Origin: an uncultured Pseudomonadales bacterium | Lineage (GTDB): Bacteria > Pseudomonadota > Gammaproteobacteria > Pseudomonadales > Azotimanducaceae | DNA: 64,000 bases | Assembly: GCA_951813295.1 (NCBI GenBank) | Contig: CATOTI010000001.1 | Location: 1,090,794-1,154,793 of the forward strand | Direction of reading: 5' to 3' | Translations under genes and position numbers: made by a program | Notes under the pieces: model-generated | Database searches by the model: none | What the model saw: the letters and a program-made list of their open reading frames with translations, nothing else | What the model was told of the DNA's origin: nothing | Shown: piece after piece, positions 1-8,348 of the stretch | Layout of the letters: every line of letters starts with the position of its first letter | Position numbering within the stretch: the stretch's first letter is position 1

Positions 1-1886
1 AACGTGTCGCCAACCGACAAAACACTCTCCCGCAGTTCAAAATAGACAGTCAGCCGCCCAGCATGCAACTGCTCCCGAATACCAAACTTCCTGCGCACCT
101 CGTCGTCGACGATGACCTGGCCAGGGTTGTCGGTACGATTCAGGTAGCCGTTTTCCGCGTCCGTTCGCGCCGCCACCGGACGGGCCCGGTTGATCGGCAC
201 CTCAAGGCCAGCTTTGTTGTGACGCTCTTCCAGGCGCACGAAGGTCGGGCTGTATTTGCCTTCGTCCCACTCGCCACCGCCAGCCTCCGAACCGGTTCCG
301 CCACCGCCTGAAGCGGAGACATGAATCGTCGGGTCCCGCTGGGACAGAAGCCCCGCCAAATTACGGTCGGAATCCACCAGCTTTTGAAAAAGCTCGTTGC
401 TCTCAGCCTTGCTAGCACGCTCAAGCTCCTCCTGGGCGATCTTCTTTTGCAGTTCCTTCAACGCCGTCGATTCCTTGATCGTCGTCGTCACCATTTCCCG
501 GTAACGCTCGCCAACGACGGTGTTGCTGACGTGTTCACGGTCACCCTTCCACACATAGTTGTGGGCAGAAAACGTCAGGTTGCTGGCGTCAACCACGATC
601 ACCACCCGGTCTTTCAGGGCTGGGAACCTACACTGGGACAGGTAGCCGCGCGTCTGCTTGTAATGCACCTGTCCGTTGACAGTGTGGAACACGCGATTGT
701 TGTTCTGGGGTGCTTTCAACCAGCCTGGAATGGTCCGCTTGAGCGGAATGGCGCTAACGGAAATCTTCCCGATTTCCGGGTCTTCGATGATCCCGACCGA
801 AATCTTGTCCTCGTCGCCCGCAGCATCCTCCTCCTCGTCTTCGAGGCCTTCCTCCTTATGGGAGCGCAAAAGCAGGAATTCCATGCCGTAAAAAGGGCGC
901 GCGTCAACGCCCTCCGCACGGTCACCGCCACGTTTATGCGCGGCCGCGCGGGCCTTCTTGGTTTTCGGCAACTGCCGGAAGTCCAGAATGCGAAACGGCA
1001 GAATGGTTTCGACCAGGTTTTCGTTCAGGGTCTCGCGCGCGCCCTTGAAGCTGAGAAACTTGGACCCGACCTGATAGTCAAACAGCTTCACCACCGTCCC
1101 CGTCTTAAGCATCACCCCGTCATACCGCTTACCTGTCATGGTGCGGAACGGGTGCAGGTAGTCGCTATCGAAGGACGGGATTTTCGTCTTCCCCAGAATG
1201 AAATACTCCGCCACCGGCATACTGTCGCCATCGTCCGGGCGGCAACGCATCAGCGTCCACGCCCAACCACTCTTGCCATCGTGACGGCGCGAGACAATCA
1301 GCTTGAACCAGCGCCGCCCACAGTACCGCAGCACCCCGGAAGACCCCATGTTGTATTTGCCCTGGACGAAGGGAATGCTCTTCTTGTTCCCGGCGCTCAG
1401 GGACAAGAAGGTGTCTTCAAAGTCCTCACCCCGTTGGCCTTCGCCGTTATCGACGAAGGTATAGCAGGGCAAACCCTCCTTCTTGGACTTCGCCCCGGTA
1501 ATACCGATGACCAGATTCTTTTGAGCGAATTCCCGCAGCCACAGGTCTTTCGGGTCCAGGTTGACCAGCTTGCCGCCGTGCAAATTTTTCACTAGCACAT
1601 CCACGGCATCGTACATGGTCTGCGGCGCGGTCTTGGCCTTCGGGTCGATACCCTTCTGAAACGCGTGTTTCATCAGAACCGCGTCCACCATGTTGGTCAT
1701 GAGCTCGGTCAGTGCCTTGCCACCGTCGGACGCCTGGTTGGACGTTACGTTGAAGTTCGTGTCGCGTTTGTCGAGCGGCTGCCAGTTATTCCGGTCCTTC
1801 ATTTCCGGGACCGATTCGATAACTTCCTGCACCGCCGCCTCAGTTTCCGCCGCAAGCAAGCGCAAGCATGAGTCCTTACCGTCCAT
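1..1886 (-). CDS. GHKL (MORC/MutL-like) ATPase, partial, runs off left edge
   Basis: An open frame starts at ATG 1886 and stays open to the window edge, so about 628 residues of the N-terminal part are visible. The first 200 residues carry the three GHKL ATP-binding boxes: E61, N65 and D68 in ELMTNMVDA, the DxGxG-type loop VDNGEGQ (about 135-141), and a glycine-rich lid NMGSSGV (about 169-175). An acidic patch follows near residue 330 and a Gly-rich linker near 510. The start lies 2 nt after the stop of the C5 methyltransferase, so the two genes are translationally coupled. Known context: MORC/MutL-like GHKL ATPases occur in predicted restriction-modification operons next to C5 methyltransferases. 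I infer an ATP-driven subunit of such a system that works on DNA. The C-terminus and any fused nuclease domain lie outside the window. Confidence 0.8.
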   Translation of the reverse strand, partial: MDGKDSCLRLLAAETEAAVQEVIESVPEMKDRNNWQPLDKRDTNFNVTSNQASDGGKALTELMTNMVDAVLMKHAFQKGIDPKAKTAPQTMYDAVDVLVKNLHGGKLVNLDPKDLWLREFAQKNLVIGITGAKSKKEGLPCYTFVDNGEGQRGEDFEDTFLSLSAGNKKSIPFVQGKYNMGSSGVLRYCGRRWFKLIVSRRHDGKSGWAWTLMRCRPDDGDSMPVAEYFILGKTKIPSFDSDYLHPFRTMTGKRYDGVMLKTGTVVKLFDYQVGSKFLSFKGARETLNENLVETILPFRILDFRQLPKTKKARAAAHKRGGDRAEGVDARPFYGMEFLLLRSHKEEGLEDEEEDAAGDEDKISVGIIEDPEIGKISVSAIPLKRTIPGWLKAPQNNNRVFHTVNGQVHYKQTRGYLSQCRFPALKDRVVIVVDASNLTFSAHNYVWKGDREHVSNTVVGERYREMVTTTIKESTALKELQKKIAQEELERASKAESNELFQKLVDSDRNLAGLLSQRDPTIHVSASGGGGTGSEAGGGEWDEGKYSPTFVRLEERHNKAGLEVPINRARPVAARTDAENGYLNRTDNPGQVIVDDEVRRKFGIREQLHAGRLTVYFELRESVLSVGDT

Positions 1887-1888
1887 TC

Positions 1889-3145
1889 CTAGTCCCTATT
1901 TCTCTCTTTGGAGAGAGAATCGTGCCTGATTGAGTTTGTTAGGTACTCGGCAAAAAACGAAGCTAACTTCGGTGGAACAGCATTGCCGATCATTCGCGCG
2001 ATGGGCTCGATTTGCTCAGTGGGGTAGAATACGTAGTCATCGGGAAAGGACTGAAGGATAGCGGCCTCGCGTAGTGAAATGCCGCGTATCTGTTCTTCGT
2101 CGAAGTGCCCGTAGCGCCCGTTGGAAATACTGTGGCATTTTGTAGTGATCATCGGTGATGGCCGGTCCGGGTGCATTCTCGTATAGACGTCAGAGAAGCA
2201 CCTTGTGTTGAGGCGCTTGTTGACATTGCGGTGACAGTCCAGCGACAGATCACCGAATCTGGTTTTTTCCATATACGCGTTAGATTCGCCCGGCTTGGCG
2301 CAGGACAAACGCTTGAGGTTCAAGTCGCTCAAGTTTCGTGCGCGGTGATTCGGCACTTCCTCGTGGGTTTCTCCCGCTTCGATGGGTGGCAGGTGGTTGA
2401 TGGCTTCACACACGGAGACCGTCAGGGTATTCGGGTCGGCGTCCGGCACCAAGAGATCGGAACCCGCCATGCCTGTGAGGCGTTCGTCCCGCACCAGGTC
2501 TTTGCGTACCGCCATGAGGATCGAGCGTTTACGGTATTGAGGAATGCCGAATTTTGAAGTGCAAACCACCTTGCAACCGGTGACGTATCCCAACTCTTCA
2601 AGTTTTTGGCGGAAATCGTCCCACACGCTGCCAAAACGGGGTTCCTTGATCCCGGCCACATTTTCAGACAGGACAAGCTCCGGCTGAAAGTGCCGAACGA
2701 ACTTGGCGGCCTCCAACAGCAGGTTGCGGTCCCGCTTGCGCCCTTCCTTGCGCTCCTCGGTAAGGTTTTTCTTTGACAGGTTTGTAAAGGGCTGGCATGG
2801 GGCGCAGATGGCGAATAGGAACGGCACATCCTTGGCTCGCGAGCGGTAGAGGGGGATGAGGTCTTCAAGGTCAGTGAAGAGATCGTCTTGCTGGCCGTCC
2901 GCGTAATCACTGTTGGCCGGAAAAACGTCACGCTTCAGGAAGCGCGGCACGCAATAATCGATATAGGTGTTGGCGTTGTTTTCGATGTAGGTGCGCTCAC
3001 ATCGAGCGTCCTTGTCGATACCAGCGATCACGTAACCGCCAGCGTCAATCAGACCGCGCGTGGTCCCACCAGCCCCGCAGAAGAAATCGACCGCCAAGAA
3101 TGAGGGCTCATTCGAAGCCGTTTTGCTTTTCTTTTTTCTTATCAT
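1889..3145 (-). CDS. DNA (cytosine-5) methyltransferase
   Basis: This 418-residue protein has all the landmark motifs of C5 cytosine methyltransferases in order. Motif I is DFFCGAGGTTRG (about 20-31, SAM binding). The catalytic loop is APCQPF with the nucleophile Cys117. SENVAG (about 160) is motif VI, QYRKR is motif VIII, and REAAILQSFPDDY near 365 is motif IX-X. The length is normal for the family. It should transfer a methyl group from SAM to C5 of cytosine in a specific DNA site; the site cannot be read from the sequence. It is the first gene of an operon with the GHKL ATPase, which suggests a host-protecting methylase of an ATP-dependent restriction system and not an orphan Dcm. Start ATG 3145 places about 20 residues before motif I, as usual. 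Confidence 0.95.
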   Translation of the reverse strand: MIRKKKSKTASNEPSFLAVDFFCGAGGTTRGLIDAGGYVIAGIDKDARCERTYIENNANTYIDYCVPRFLKRDVFPANSDYADGQQDDLFTDLEDLIPLYRSRAKDVPFLFAICAPCQPFTNLSKKNLTEERKEGRKRDRNLLLEAAKFVRHFQPELVLSENVAGIKEPRFGSVWDDFRQKLEELGYVTGCKVVCTSKFGIPQYRKRSILMAVRKDLVRDERLTGMAGSDLLVPDADPNTLTVSVCEAINHLPPIEAGETHEEVPNHRARNLSDLNLKRLSCAKPGESNAYMEKTRFGDLSLDCHRNVNKRLNTRCFSDVYTRMHPDRPSPMITTKCHSISNGRYGHFDEEQIRGISLREAAILQSFPDDYVFYPTEQIEPIARMIGNAVPPKLASFFAEYLTNSIRHDSLSKERNRD

Positions 3146-3205
3146 TTAGATGGCCTTCCCCGCCGTTGCCGACTCCCTCTATCAAACCTGGTATTCCGGA
3201 CGCGC

Positions 3206-3505
3206 CGCATCGGCGAAGTAGACCACCTGAACGGCGTCGAGAGACGATCGCCAGATCTGCCCCATTTTCTCTAGACCAGGTGGTCTCTGCAATCAGGTGG
3301 CCCGAACTCGAAGGCCCACAAACCCAGCAAAATCAAAGGCGCTGCGGACATCATCGGTAGAGACCTGGCTCCCGCTCTGTCGATGGACGACTGCGTGGCG
3401 GTGCTCGCAGTCCCAAGCAAACACGTCTCTGCAAATAGAAGCCTCATTCCTGCAAAATACCCGACCAATCCCAAGCAAAGTCGCGCAATCTCGCGCATCC
3501 AGCAG
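3206..3505. repeat. ~300-bp imperfect repeat element, copy 1
   Basis: This stretch is about 80-85% alike by eye to 44612-44912, in the same orientation, starting at CGCATCGGCGAAGTAGACC in both. It contains a perfectly kept inverted repeat AGACCAGGTGGTCT (3273-3286) and, upstream, AGACCACCT (3220-3228), which can pair with the AGGTGGTCT at 3278-3286. The right end carries 10-bp spaced GCGCAA-type units. No convincing ORF is conserved between the copies, so a non-coding mobile or regulatory element is more likely than a gene. Confidence 0.7.
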
Positions 3506-3533
3506 CGGGTGTACTACCCCTATCAAGAGGGCG

Positions 3534-3682
3534 CAAGCACTCCTGAACGGCTTACTTGACGGTCTATGGAACCGCCTCAGCGTTCATCAAAGTAAGCGCC
3601 ACCGTTTTCATTTGACACGAATGAACTCACCGACCGATCCGCTGACGTTCGCGCGCTATGCCCGGGTTCGACGCGAAGAACT
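3534..3682 (+). pseudogene. Duplicated internal fragment of the 17671-18294 gene
   Basis: About 149 bp are nearly identical to the reverse complement of 17946-18092. The stretch encodes the same peptide (LLDGLWNRLSVHQSKRHR and following) as the middle of the hypothetical gene at 17671-18294. Both junctions are abrupt: the ~300-bp repeat element lies just upstream and an IS481 piece just downstream. It has no start, no stop and no partner, so it is a dead copy. Confidence 0.8.
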
Positions 3683-3813
3683 TCGAGCGCCTGGACCTGC
3701 GATTCGGTGAGCACCAGGCCCTCGGCAGCGACCTTCGTTTCGAGTGCTTTAAGACGGTCCTTGAAGCGCGCCAGATCATGGCGTTGCCAGACGCTGCGCA
3801 CCCCGCTAGCCAT
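3683..3813 (-). pseudogene. IS481-family transposase, N-terminal fragment
   Basis: The minus-strand reading from ATG 3813 gives a peptide beginning MASGVRSVWQRHDL and continuing KDRLKALETKVAAEGL. This is the characteristic N-terminal helix-turn-helix region of one IS481-family transposase group. Only about 43 residues remain before the sequence changes into the duplicated fragment at 3534-3682. The DDE domain is missing, so it is inactive. Confidence 0.7.
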
Positions 3814-4156
3814 GGGGCTCCTTACTTTGGTACGGGGGCGCTCGCTCGAAACCCGTCGAGCGCCGCGCCGGTGATCTTCCCGCCCGACGATCAGGCGTCA
3901 GGCGGTGACGATCAATGCCGGCGAGCGGGCGGCCAACCTCGTTGTCACCAGCCTCGGCCGGATCACCGACAACTCCCGCGAGCCCCTGCCGTCGTCTACA
4001 AGATCGGCAATGACAAACTCAGCGGCGCGCACACCTGAACCTTCATGCGTAACCTGGCCACCCAGCGCCGGCATCAGTTTGGCCATGCTGGTGTCGCGCG
4101 GCGCGCGCCAGCGAACCTCCGGGGAGTCAGGGAAGTCGGGATGCAGGGCCAAATCT
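3814..4156. other. Unassigned stretch, probably gene debris
   Basis: Short open readings exist on both strands (plus at 3905, minus at 3898-4152) but none resembles a family I know, and neither has a convincing ribosome-binding site. It lies between an IS481 fragment and a 5'-truncated PIN gene, so it is most likely remnant sequence. Confidence 0.4.
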
Positions 4157-4630
4157 TTACGCCAACAATCCTTGGTTTGCCGTTACAACGGAAATACCCT
4201 GGCCGCGGAAATCACCATCATCCGTAACCAGCTTCAAGTCCTCTCGCCGGCACAGCGCTACAATAACCTGATCGTTGAAATCCGCATCACCCCGCGCATA
4301 TTCCGCAAGCAGACCATCAATATCCAATGCCTTAAATCCGTTCTCAACACGACTGCAATGATTCAGCACGAGCTTAATGTCGCTGGCGATGTTCTGGGCA
4401 ATCGGCTTGAAATCCTGGCTCTTGCGAAATCGCTTAAAATCACCGTGAGGCTTACCCATGACATTCCACTTCAACCTGGCATAGGTATTGATAAATTCTG
4501 AAACAATCAGCACGTCGATATAGATGCGGCTGTTGGCGGCAAGAATATTGTCAAGCGCTCGCGAATAAGTCGCCACTTTCTTATTCCCCGGCTGCCCATG
4601 ATCTCGCGCTTGCTCTCGAAGTCAAAATCC
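4157..4630 (-). pseudogene. PIN-domain protein (VapC-like), 5'-truncated
   Basis: The readable frame on the minus strand opens after a stop at about 4631-4633 and ends at 4157. It shows the second half of a PIN nuclease: IDVLIVSEFINTYARL, then DADFNDQVIVALCRR with the conserved acidic pair, and LVTDDGDF near the end. PIN toxins are Mg-dependent RNases and normally begin with an hhDTNhL strand carrying the first catalytic Asp; that strand is absent. A GTG at 4576 behind GGGGAATAAG could serve as a start but would still lack the first Asp. The neighbouring minus-strand ORF (4507-4827) overlaps its head in another frame, consistent with a rearrangement that replaced the N-terminus. Probably non-functional. 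Confidence 0.6.
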
Positions 4631-4827
4631 GCGTCGCACGTGCCTCGAAGCTGAGCCAGGCGGTCCGTATCGGTAGGCTTAGCCACATGAGCGACGATGT
4701 TGTACTTCGCCCTGGGAGACACACGAATCCGTCGTACTCGTTCTCGCGCGAGGATCCAAAGCAGGCCCTTCCTCAGGACCCAAACGACGCCCGCGCCAAC
4801 GACGATGATTGCTCCGAGTTCAGCCAT
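4507..4827 (-). CDS. Small predicted membrane protein, chimeric C-terminus
   Basis: A 106-residue reading begins with one hydrophobic helix (about residues 4-26, GAIIVVGAGVVWVL) followed by a basic stretch. Its C-terminal ~35 residues read the PIN fragment in a wrong frame, so the true protein was probably cut by the rearrangement. No family recognised. It could be a real short membrane protein or only the head of a broken gene. Confidence 0.3.
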   Translation of the reverse strand: MAELGAIIVVGAGVVWVLRKGLLWILARERVRRIRVSPRAKYNIVAHVAKPTDTDRLAQLRGTCDADFDFESKREIMGSRGIRKWRLIRERLTIFLPPTAASISTC

Positions 4828-4874
4828 TCTCTGGCCGCGCGGCGTTGTGCTTAGTCCGTGGGATCACAAAGCCG

Positions 4875-4997
4875 CTAGGCCCTCTTCTTCAGGACCTTCT
4901 CTGCCTGCTTCTGTCGCATTCGGGCGGTCTTCAGCGCTTGCTGGTACTCCCGCGTCAAGGCGTTGCGTAGCGGGTCTGTCGTCGATTTCGTGTTCTG
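4875..4997 (-). pseudogene. C-terminal tail of an unidentified gene
   Basis: The minus frame ending at 4875 reads a helical basic tail (REYQQALKTARMRQKQAEK, then VLKKRA) and then a stop. Upstream it runs into the IS3 fragment that starts at 4998, so the rest of the gene was lost at the junction. No family assigned. Confidence 0.3.
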
Positions 4998-5275
4998 TGC
5001 AGTGTGGCGTTCCGGACCTGGGCCGAGGACCGGGGCATCCATGTGATGTTCATCCAGCCGGGCAAGCCGACACAGAACGCCTACGTCGAACGGTTCAACC
5101 GGACCGTTCGACACGAGTGGCTCGATCTCCATCTGTTCGACTCAATCGAGCACGCCCAGGCCACCGCCACGCAATGGCTGTGGCAGTACAACAACGAACG
5201 GCCGAACACGGCCATCGGAGGCATCACACCAAAACAGAAGCTTGCGAAAGCAGCGTAACCCTACTTCCCAACGCA
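4998..5275 (+). pseudogene. IS3-family OrfB, C-terminal fragment and IS end
   Basis: The last ~85 codons of an IS3-family OrfB (rve/DDE domain, including [15 protein letters not shown] and [11 protein letters not shown]) are followed by the IS end ending GCTAGAAATGGGAGGATTA. The same sequence occurs inverted at 16377-16700 with only a few differences, which fixes the left break at about 4998. The catalytic residues before this part are gone. Confidence 0.85.
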
Positions 5276-5501
5276 GCTAGAAATGGGAGGATTACACATC
5301 AACGAGAGCTTCAACGGCAAGTTTCGCGACGAGTGCTTGAATGTAGAATGGTTCCGCACACGTCGCGAAGCTTGCGTCCTGATCGAGCGGTGGCGACGCG
5401 ACTACAACGCCGTCCGGCCGCACTCGAGCCTCGGCTATCTCACCCCCAACGAGTTCATCAACCAATTGCCCAGGGAGGCAATTTCAACCGCCATCCTCTA
5501 G
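5276..5501 (+). pseudogene. Second IS3-family OrfB C-terminal fragment
   Basis: Immediately after the end of the previous IS3 piece, a different OrfB reading begins with NESFNGKFRDECLNVEWF and includes RPHSSLGYLTPNEF. This is the conserved C-terminal end of the IS3 DDE domain of the IS2/IS51-like group, including the last catalytic Glu region. It has no N-terminal part. The direct junction suggests the first IS landed inside this one. Confidence 0.8.
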
Positions 5502-5650
5502 TGACCAATGGTCCGAAAAAACCGGGCAGGTCAGGCCACCTGGGCGAATATTTCGGCCATCGATGAAGAAAGTCGATCATCTAACGAGTTCACGGCACCG
5601 GCTATGCTGGACGGCTGTGCGATACATCAGATCAAGGCCTCTCATAGAGT

Positions 5651-6415
5651 TCACGGTGCTTCGATCAAGAGCCCGGATTCATGAAGCTGTGGGGTTCGAA
5701 CTGCAGCGTTTCCCAACTGCTCAAGTGCGGCAACAATCGGATTGCCGATCACTTTCTTAAGTCGTCCAACGGCTTTCAGTGGGTGCGCGCATTCCAAGCA
5801 AGTGTGGTTGGTGCGCGGGGTGAAGCCATTTTCCCCCGAATCAAAGTGACTAGCTCCGCATGCGCTGCAACGAAGGTCAGTTATCCGATGCGCCAAGTGC
5901 GGCAAGGCGCTTTGAGCCATCCTGAGTCGGACCATATCTGCATCGAGTGTCACGTCGTCAATCGTCACCTGACTATACGTGTCATCGAGCATCCTTGACC
6001 CGAATTCGTCGTATGCGTGCACGTGGATACCGGACTCTTCTGAAATAGGGTTGGTCCAGAAAATAGCGGGATTCGAGCCCCAAATCTGAATACCGCCGGG
6101 GTAGTCCGTTTGCCTGAACTCCACAGCCCGTTCTGCGGATTGCGAAGAGCGTCGGCCAACACTCCCACTGATCGTCGAAACTGGATTGCCAATCGCTCTT
6201 CTTAGGTCTCTGAAGTGCTTGCCGCACCCGGCGCAGAGATGAGTTTGATGAGGGTGCACCGCAAACCAATCTTTGTCCAAGTGGGAGTGGTTGCAATGCG
6301 TACACCGAATCTCTATCGGCTGAAAGCCGGCTATATGACTTACCATGAAATAGATGGCGTCCAGCTCCGTGAGGGTCACTTGGACACGGTCGTCATGAGA
6401 TTGCGAGTGGACCAT
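5651..6415 (-). CDS. Zinc-ribbon protein of unknown function (fourth gene of TA operon)
   Basis: The 254-residue protein holds two related zinc-ribbon-like units. Unit one is CTHC at about 38-41 paired with CAGC at about 61-64; unit two is CSAC at about 183-186 paired with CLEC at about 207-210. Each CxxC pair is separated by a His-rich loop and followed by an RxxIGNP or KKVIGNP motif, so the two halves look like an internal duplication. A middle segment (about 100-165) is predicted beta-rich and has no known match. Its start overlaps the preceding gene by 23 nt, and all four genes of this operon overlap, so it is probably made together with the HigBA-like module. I do not recognise the family; nucleic-acid binding through the ribbons is only a guess. 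Confidence 0.7.
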   Translation of the reverse strand: MVHSQSHDDRVQVTLTELDAIYFMVSHIAGFQPIEIRCTHCNHSHLDKDWFAVHPHQTHLCAGCGKHFRDLRRAIGNPVSTISGSVGRRSSQSAERAVEFRQTDYPGGIQIWGSNPAIFWTNPISEESGIHVHAYDEFGSRMLDDTYSQVTIDDVTLDADMVRLRMAQSALPHLAHRITDLRCSACGASHFDSGENGFTPRTNHTCLECAHPLKAVGRLKKVIGNPIVAALEQLGNAAVRTPQLHESGLLIEAP

Positions 6416-6833
6416 CTACTAGTAGCGCATTCTTCCCGATGACGTAGTTTTGGACCCTTGCTTCGAACTTCTCATCATCGCCTGGATTGTGATGGTCGAG
6501 CGCATGTCGATTGCCCTGTCCGTCGCAGATGATGTTTCCGAGGACACGACCTTGCTCATCACGGTGGAGTCGTTGCTCTGGAAATCGCCGATAAGCTTCC
6601 ATTGAATCAATGATCTCATCGACTTCAAAGCCTCCAATCACATATTGCTGGAGGTTCGGAATCTTTCCCGAAACAACGAAAAGATGGTCTCCCCTTTCGA
6701 CCTGCCGTCTGATATGTGGCATACACGCACCTAATGACGGTGTGTCACCGAGATAGGGGTCCTTAACGTAGTCTCCACGCTCTGGATCGTAGCCAGAACT
6801 CGTGACATAGATGTAGCCTTTGTTCTCATCCAT
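6393..6833 (-). CDS. Conserved-looking protein of unknown function (third gene of TA operon)
   Basis: A compact 146-residue protein with no signal peptide or membrane helix. Recognisable blocks are YIYVTSSGYDPERG at the N-terminus, YLGDTPSLGACMPHIRR near 30, and GDHLFVVSGK near 50. These beta-strand and loop patterns recall small PUA/ASCH-like or nucleotide-modification-associated (Nmad-type) folds, but I cannot place it firmly. It overlaps the HigA-ImmA gene by 8 nt and the zinc-ribbon gene by 23 nt, so translation is coupled through the operon. It may be a third component of the toxin-antitoxin unit or a cargo gene. Confidence 0.65.
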   Translation of the reverse strand: MDENKGYIYVTSSGYDPERGDYVKDPYLGDTPSLGACMPHIRRQVERGDHLFVVSGKIPNLQQYVIGGFEVDEIIDSMEAYRRFPEQRLHRDEQGRVLGNIICDGQGNRHALDHHNPGDDEKFEARVQNYVIGKNALLVDGPLAIS

Positions 6834-7959
6834 CCTCAGGACCCTCTTCGCGTCTCTCCCAATGGAACTCTTGCTTTAGCGTCCTGCCTTGGTAGTGCGC
6901 TAGCACACCTTCGCGCTGGAGCCTACCAATCAAGATGCCAGGTCCAATGTCTGCTGCTTCGGCAAATGCCATGATCGCCGGTTGATCAAAGTGCCCAGTG
7001 CGAATGAACTCTGTGAGTGCGCTCGGATTGATCAGCGTGTCGGCTGCGAATTGATTCGCTTCATCCTCGACCTTCTGAATCATTGGATCGACGACTTGGT
7101 CGTGAAGGTCTTCATTTGCGTTGTCGACAATGAGCGAGTGCTGTTTGCGGTGGAGAAGGACGTGACCTAACTCGTGAAAGAACGTGAACCACACCTGATC
7201 ATCGGTCTTGTATCTTAAGGTGAGCGCCACGATGGCTCTATCCTTACTGACCCAACGCGTGCACCCACTAATCCCCGTTTTCGGGAGAGCGGGCACTAGA
7301 ACGAACGCTACACCCGCGCGCGCACACAGTTCTCGCGCCCTCTCAAGGGCTTTGTGCCCTCGAATCCGAGTAAGCCTACGCAGCTCAGGAAGGCTCTCCT
7401 TAACTGTGCCTGCGTCGAAGGCTCTGGTAGTGATTTTCTCAGCAGCGACTTCGACGGCACGTACCCATGCGCTAATCGCGTAGTCAGTCGTTTCGAACAT
7501 TCTTGTCTGGCGATAGGCCACCTGCGTTGATTCCCAGACAGCCTCCCAATTCGCTGGCGACGCAACGCCAAAGAAGCGCAGCAGCGTTTCTGCCGATGGT
7601 CGGTTCGCATCCTGTTCTAAGAAGTCGTACTTTTTCATCGCAGTAAGCGGGAACTTTTGAGCCCAGTCGTTCCAATCGCGGGCGTTCTCCTGCTGGCGAA
7701 CTCTTGCGTTGGTTTCCTCATACTGCCGCTGCAGGTTCAACCAGAGATGTGCTGGCCGATCGAATACAAGCTCAAGCGCTAGCGCAGTAGGAGCCGTGAT
7801 GCTTGTTTTGCCACTACACAATTCACTGACAGTCTTGGTCGACAGACCGGACCGTCTTGCAAGCTCGCGTTGGTTCCACTGGCGATCACTCAGATACTCA
7901 AGGATCGTCTCCTTCGGGTGGATTGTGCTTTGTGGCTCATATGCAAAGGAGTTAGCCAT
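6826..7959 (-). CDS. higA: HigA-type antitoxin with ImmA/IrrE peptidase domain
   Basis: The 377-residue protein has an N-terminal XRE/HigA helix-turn-helix (about 18-75, QRELARRSGLSTKTVSELCSG) and a C-terminal ImmA/IrrE zinc-peptidase domain with FFHELGHVLLH, the HExxH motif, at about residues 240-250. HigA-ImmA fusions act as antitoxins and autorepressors for RelE/HigB toxins. The gene starts 8 nt inside the end of the HigB-like gene, giving the toxin-first order usual for higBA. Palindromes upstream of the toxin gene fit its repressor role. The peptidase site looks intact, so stress-controlled self-cleavage is possible but unproven. Confidence 0.9.
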   Translation of the reverse strand: MANSFAYEPQSTIHPKETILEYLSDRQWNQRELARRSGLSTKTVSELCSGKTSITAPTALALELVFDRPAHLWLNLQRQYEETNARVRQQENARDWNDWAQKFPLTAMKKYDFLEQDANRPSAETLLRFFGVASPANWEAVWESTQVAYRQTRMFETTDYAISAWVRAVEVAAEKITTRAFDAGTVKESLPELRRLTRIRGHKALERARELCARAGVAFVLVPALPKTGISGCTRWVSKDRAIVALTLRYKTDDQVWFTFFHELGHVLLHRKQHSLIVDNANEDLHDQVVDPMIQKVEDEANQFAADTLINPSALTEFIRTGHFDQPAIMAFAEAADIGPGILIGRLQREGVLAHYQGRTLKQEFHWERREEGPEDG

Positions 7960-8296
7960 GTGTGTCCTCTATTCCGGTAATCTCAACTTCGTCAACCGAT
8001 TGCCAATACTCTTGCTCTGACTGTCCGTCGTCACGAGTGTCAGATGCGTCGATGAAGATGAGGCGATACGGGTGCTCAAGGTCCATTGAGAAGCTTCCCT
8101 TCAACGCACCCTTCAGCTCATGGCAGCGCTCAGGCCCGGTGCTAGGTGGCCAGAAATCCGCCAACGAGTTAGCTGCCAGCAGAGCCGCCATTCGAAGATG
8201 GATTTTCTTGGCCATGACCTTTCCGAATGCCTTGAGCCTTTTTCGATCGTCCTCGATGTTCGATTTGAGCCTTCGCCCATGGATTGTCACTTTCAC
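7952..8296 (-). CDS. higB: HigB/RelE-family toxin
   Basis: A 114-residue protein of the RelE/HigB fold. The diagnostic stretch GPERCHELKGALKGSFSMDL is followed by HPYRLIF, the usual catalytic strand of HigB-like ribosome-dependent mRNases. Translation is assumed from GTG 8296, which sits right against an operator half-site; an internal start would lose the first strand, so GTG is preferred. It is first in a four-gene overlapping operon with its antitoxin. A function in translation arrest, neutralised by the HigA-type protein, follows from family knowledge. Confidence 0.88.
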   Translation of the reverse strand: MKVTIHGRRLKSNIEDDRKRLKAFGKVMAKKIHLRMAALLAANSLADFWPPSTGPERCHELKGALKGSFSMDLEHPYRLIFIDASDTRDDGQSEQEYWQSVDEVEITGIEDTHG

Positions 8297-8348
8297 GTTA
8301 CCAATACCGTAACTATCTTACGATCTGTATAGTTACCGAAACGGTAAC
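8297..8348 (-). promoter_or_regulatory. Operator palindromes of the higBA-like operon
   Basis: A perfect inverted repeat GTTACCGAAACGGTAAC (8332-8348) and an imperfect one GTTACCAATACCGTAAC (8297-8313) share the half-site GTTAC/GTAAC. They lie directly upstream of the toxin start, where autorepressing HigA proteins bind. Confidence 0.75.

Noticed and set aside
321..1595. 424-codon plus-strand ORF
   Set aside because: It lies antisense to the GHKL ATPase frame, which has clear ATP-binding motifs and coupling to the methylase. The plus reading has no family features.
4697..5566. 289-codon plus ORF
   Set aside because: It crosses several unrelated junctions and reads the IS3 pieces in the wrong frame.
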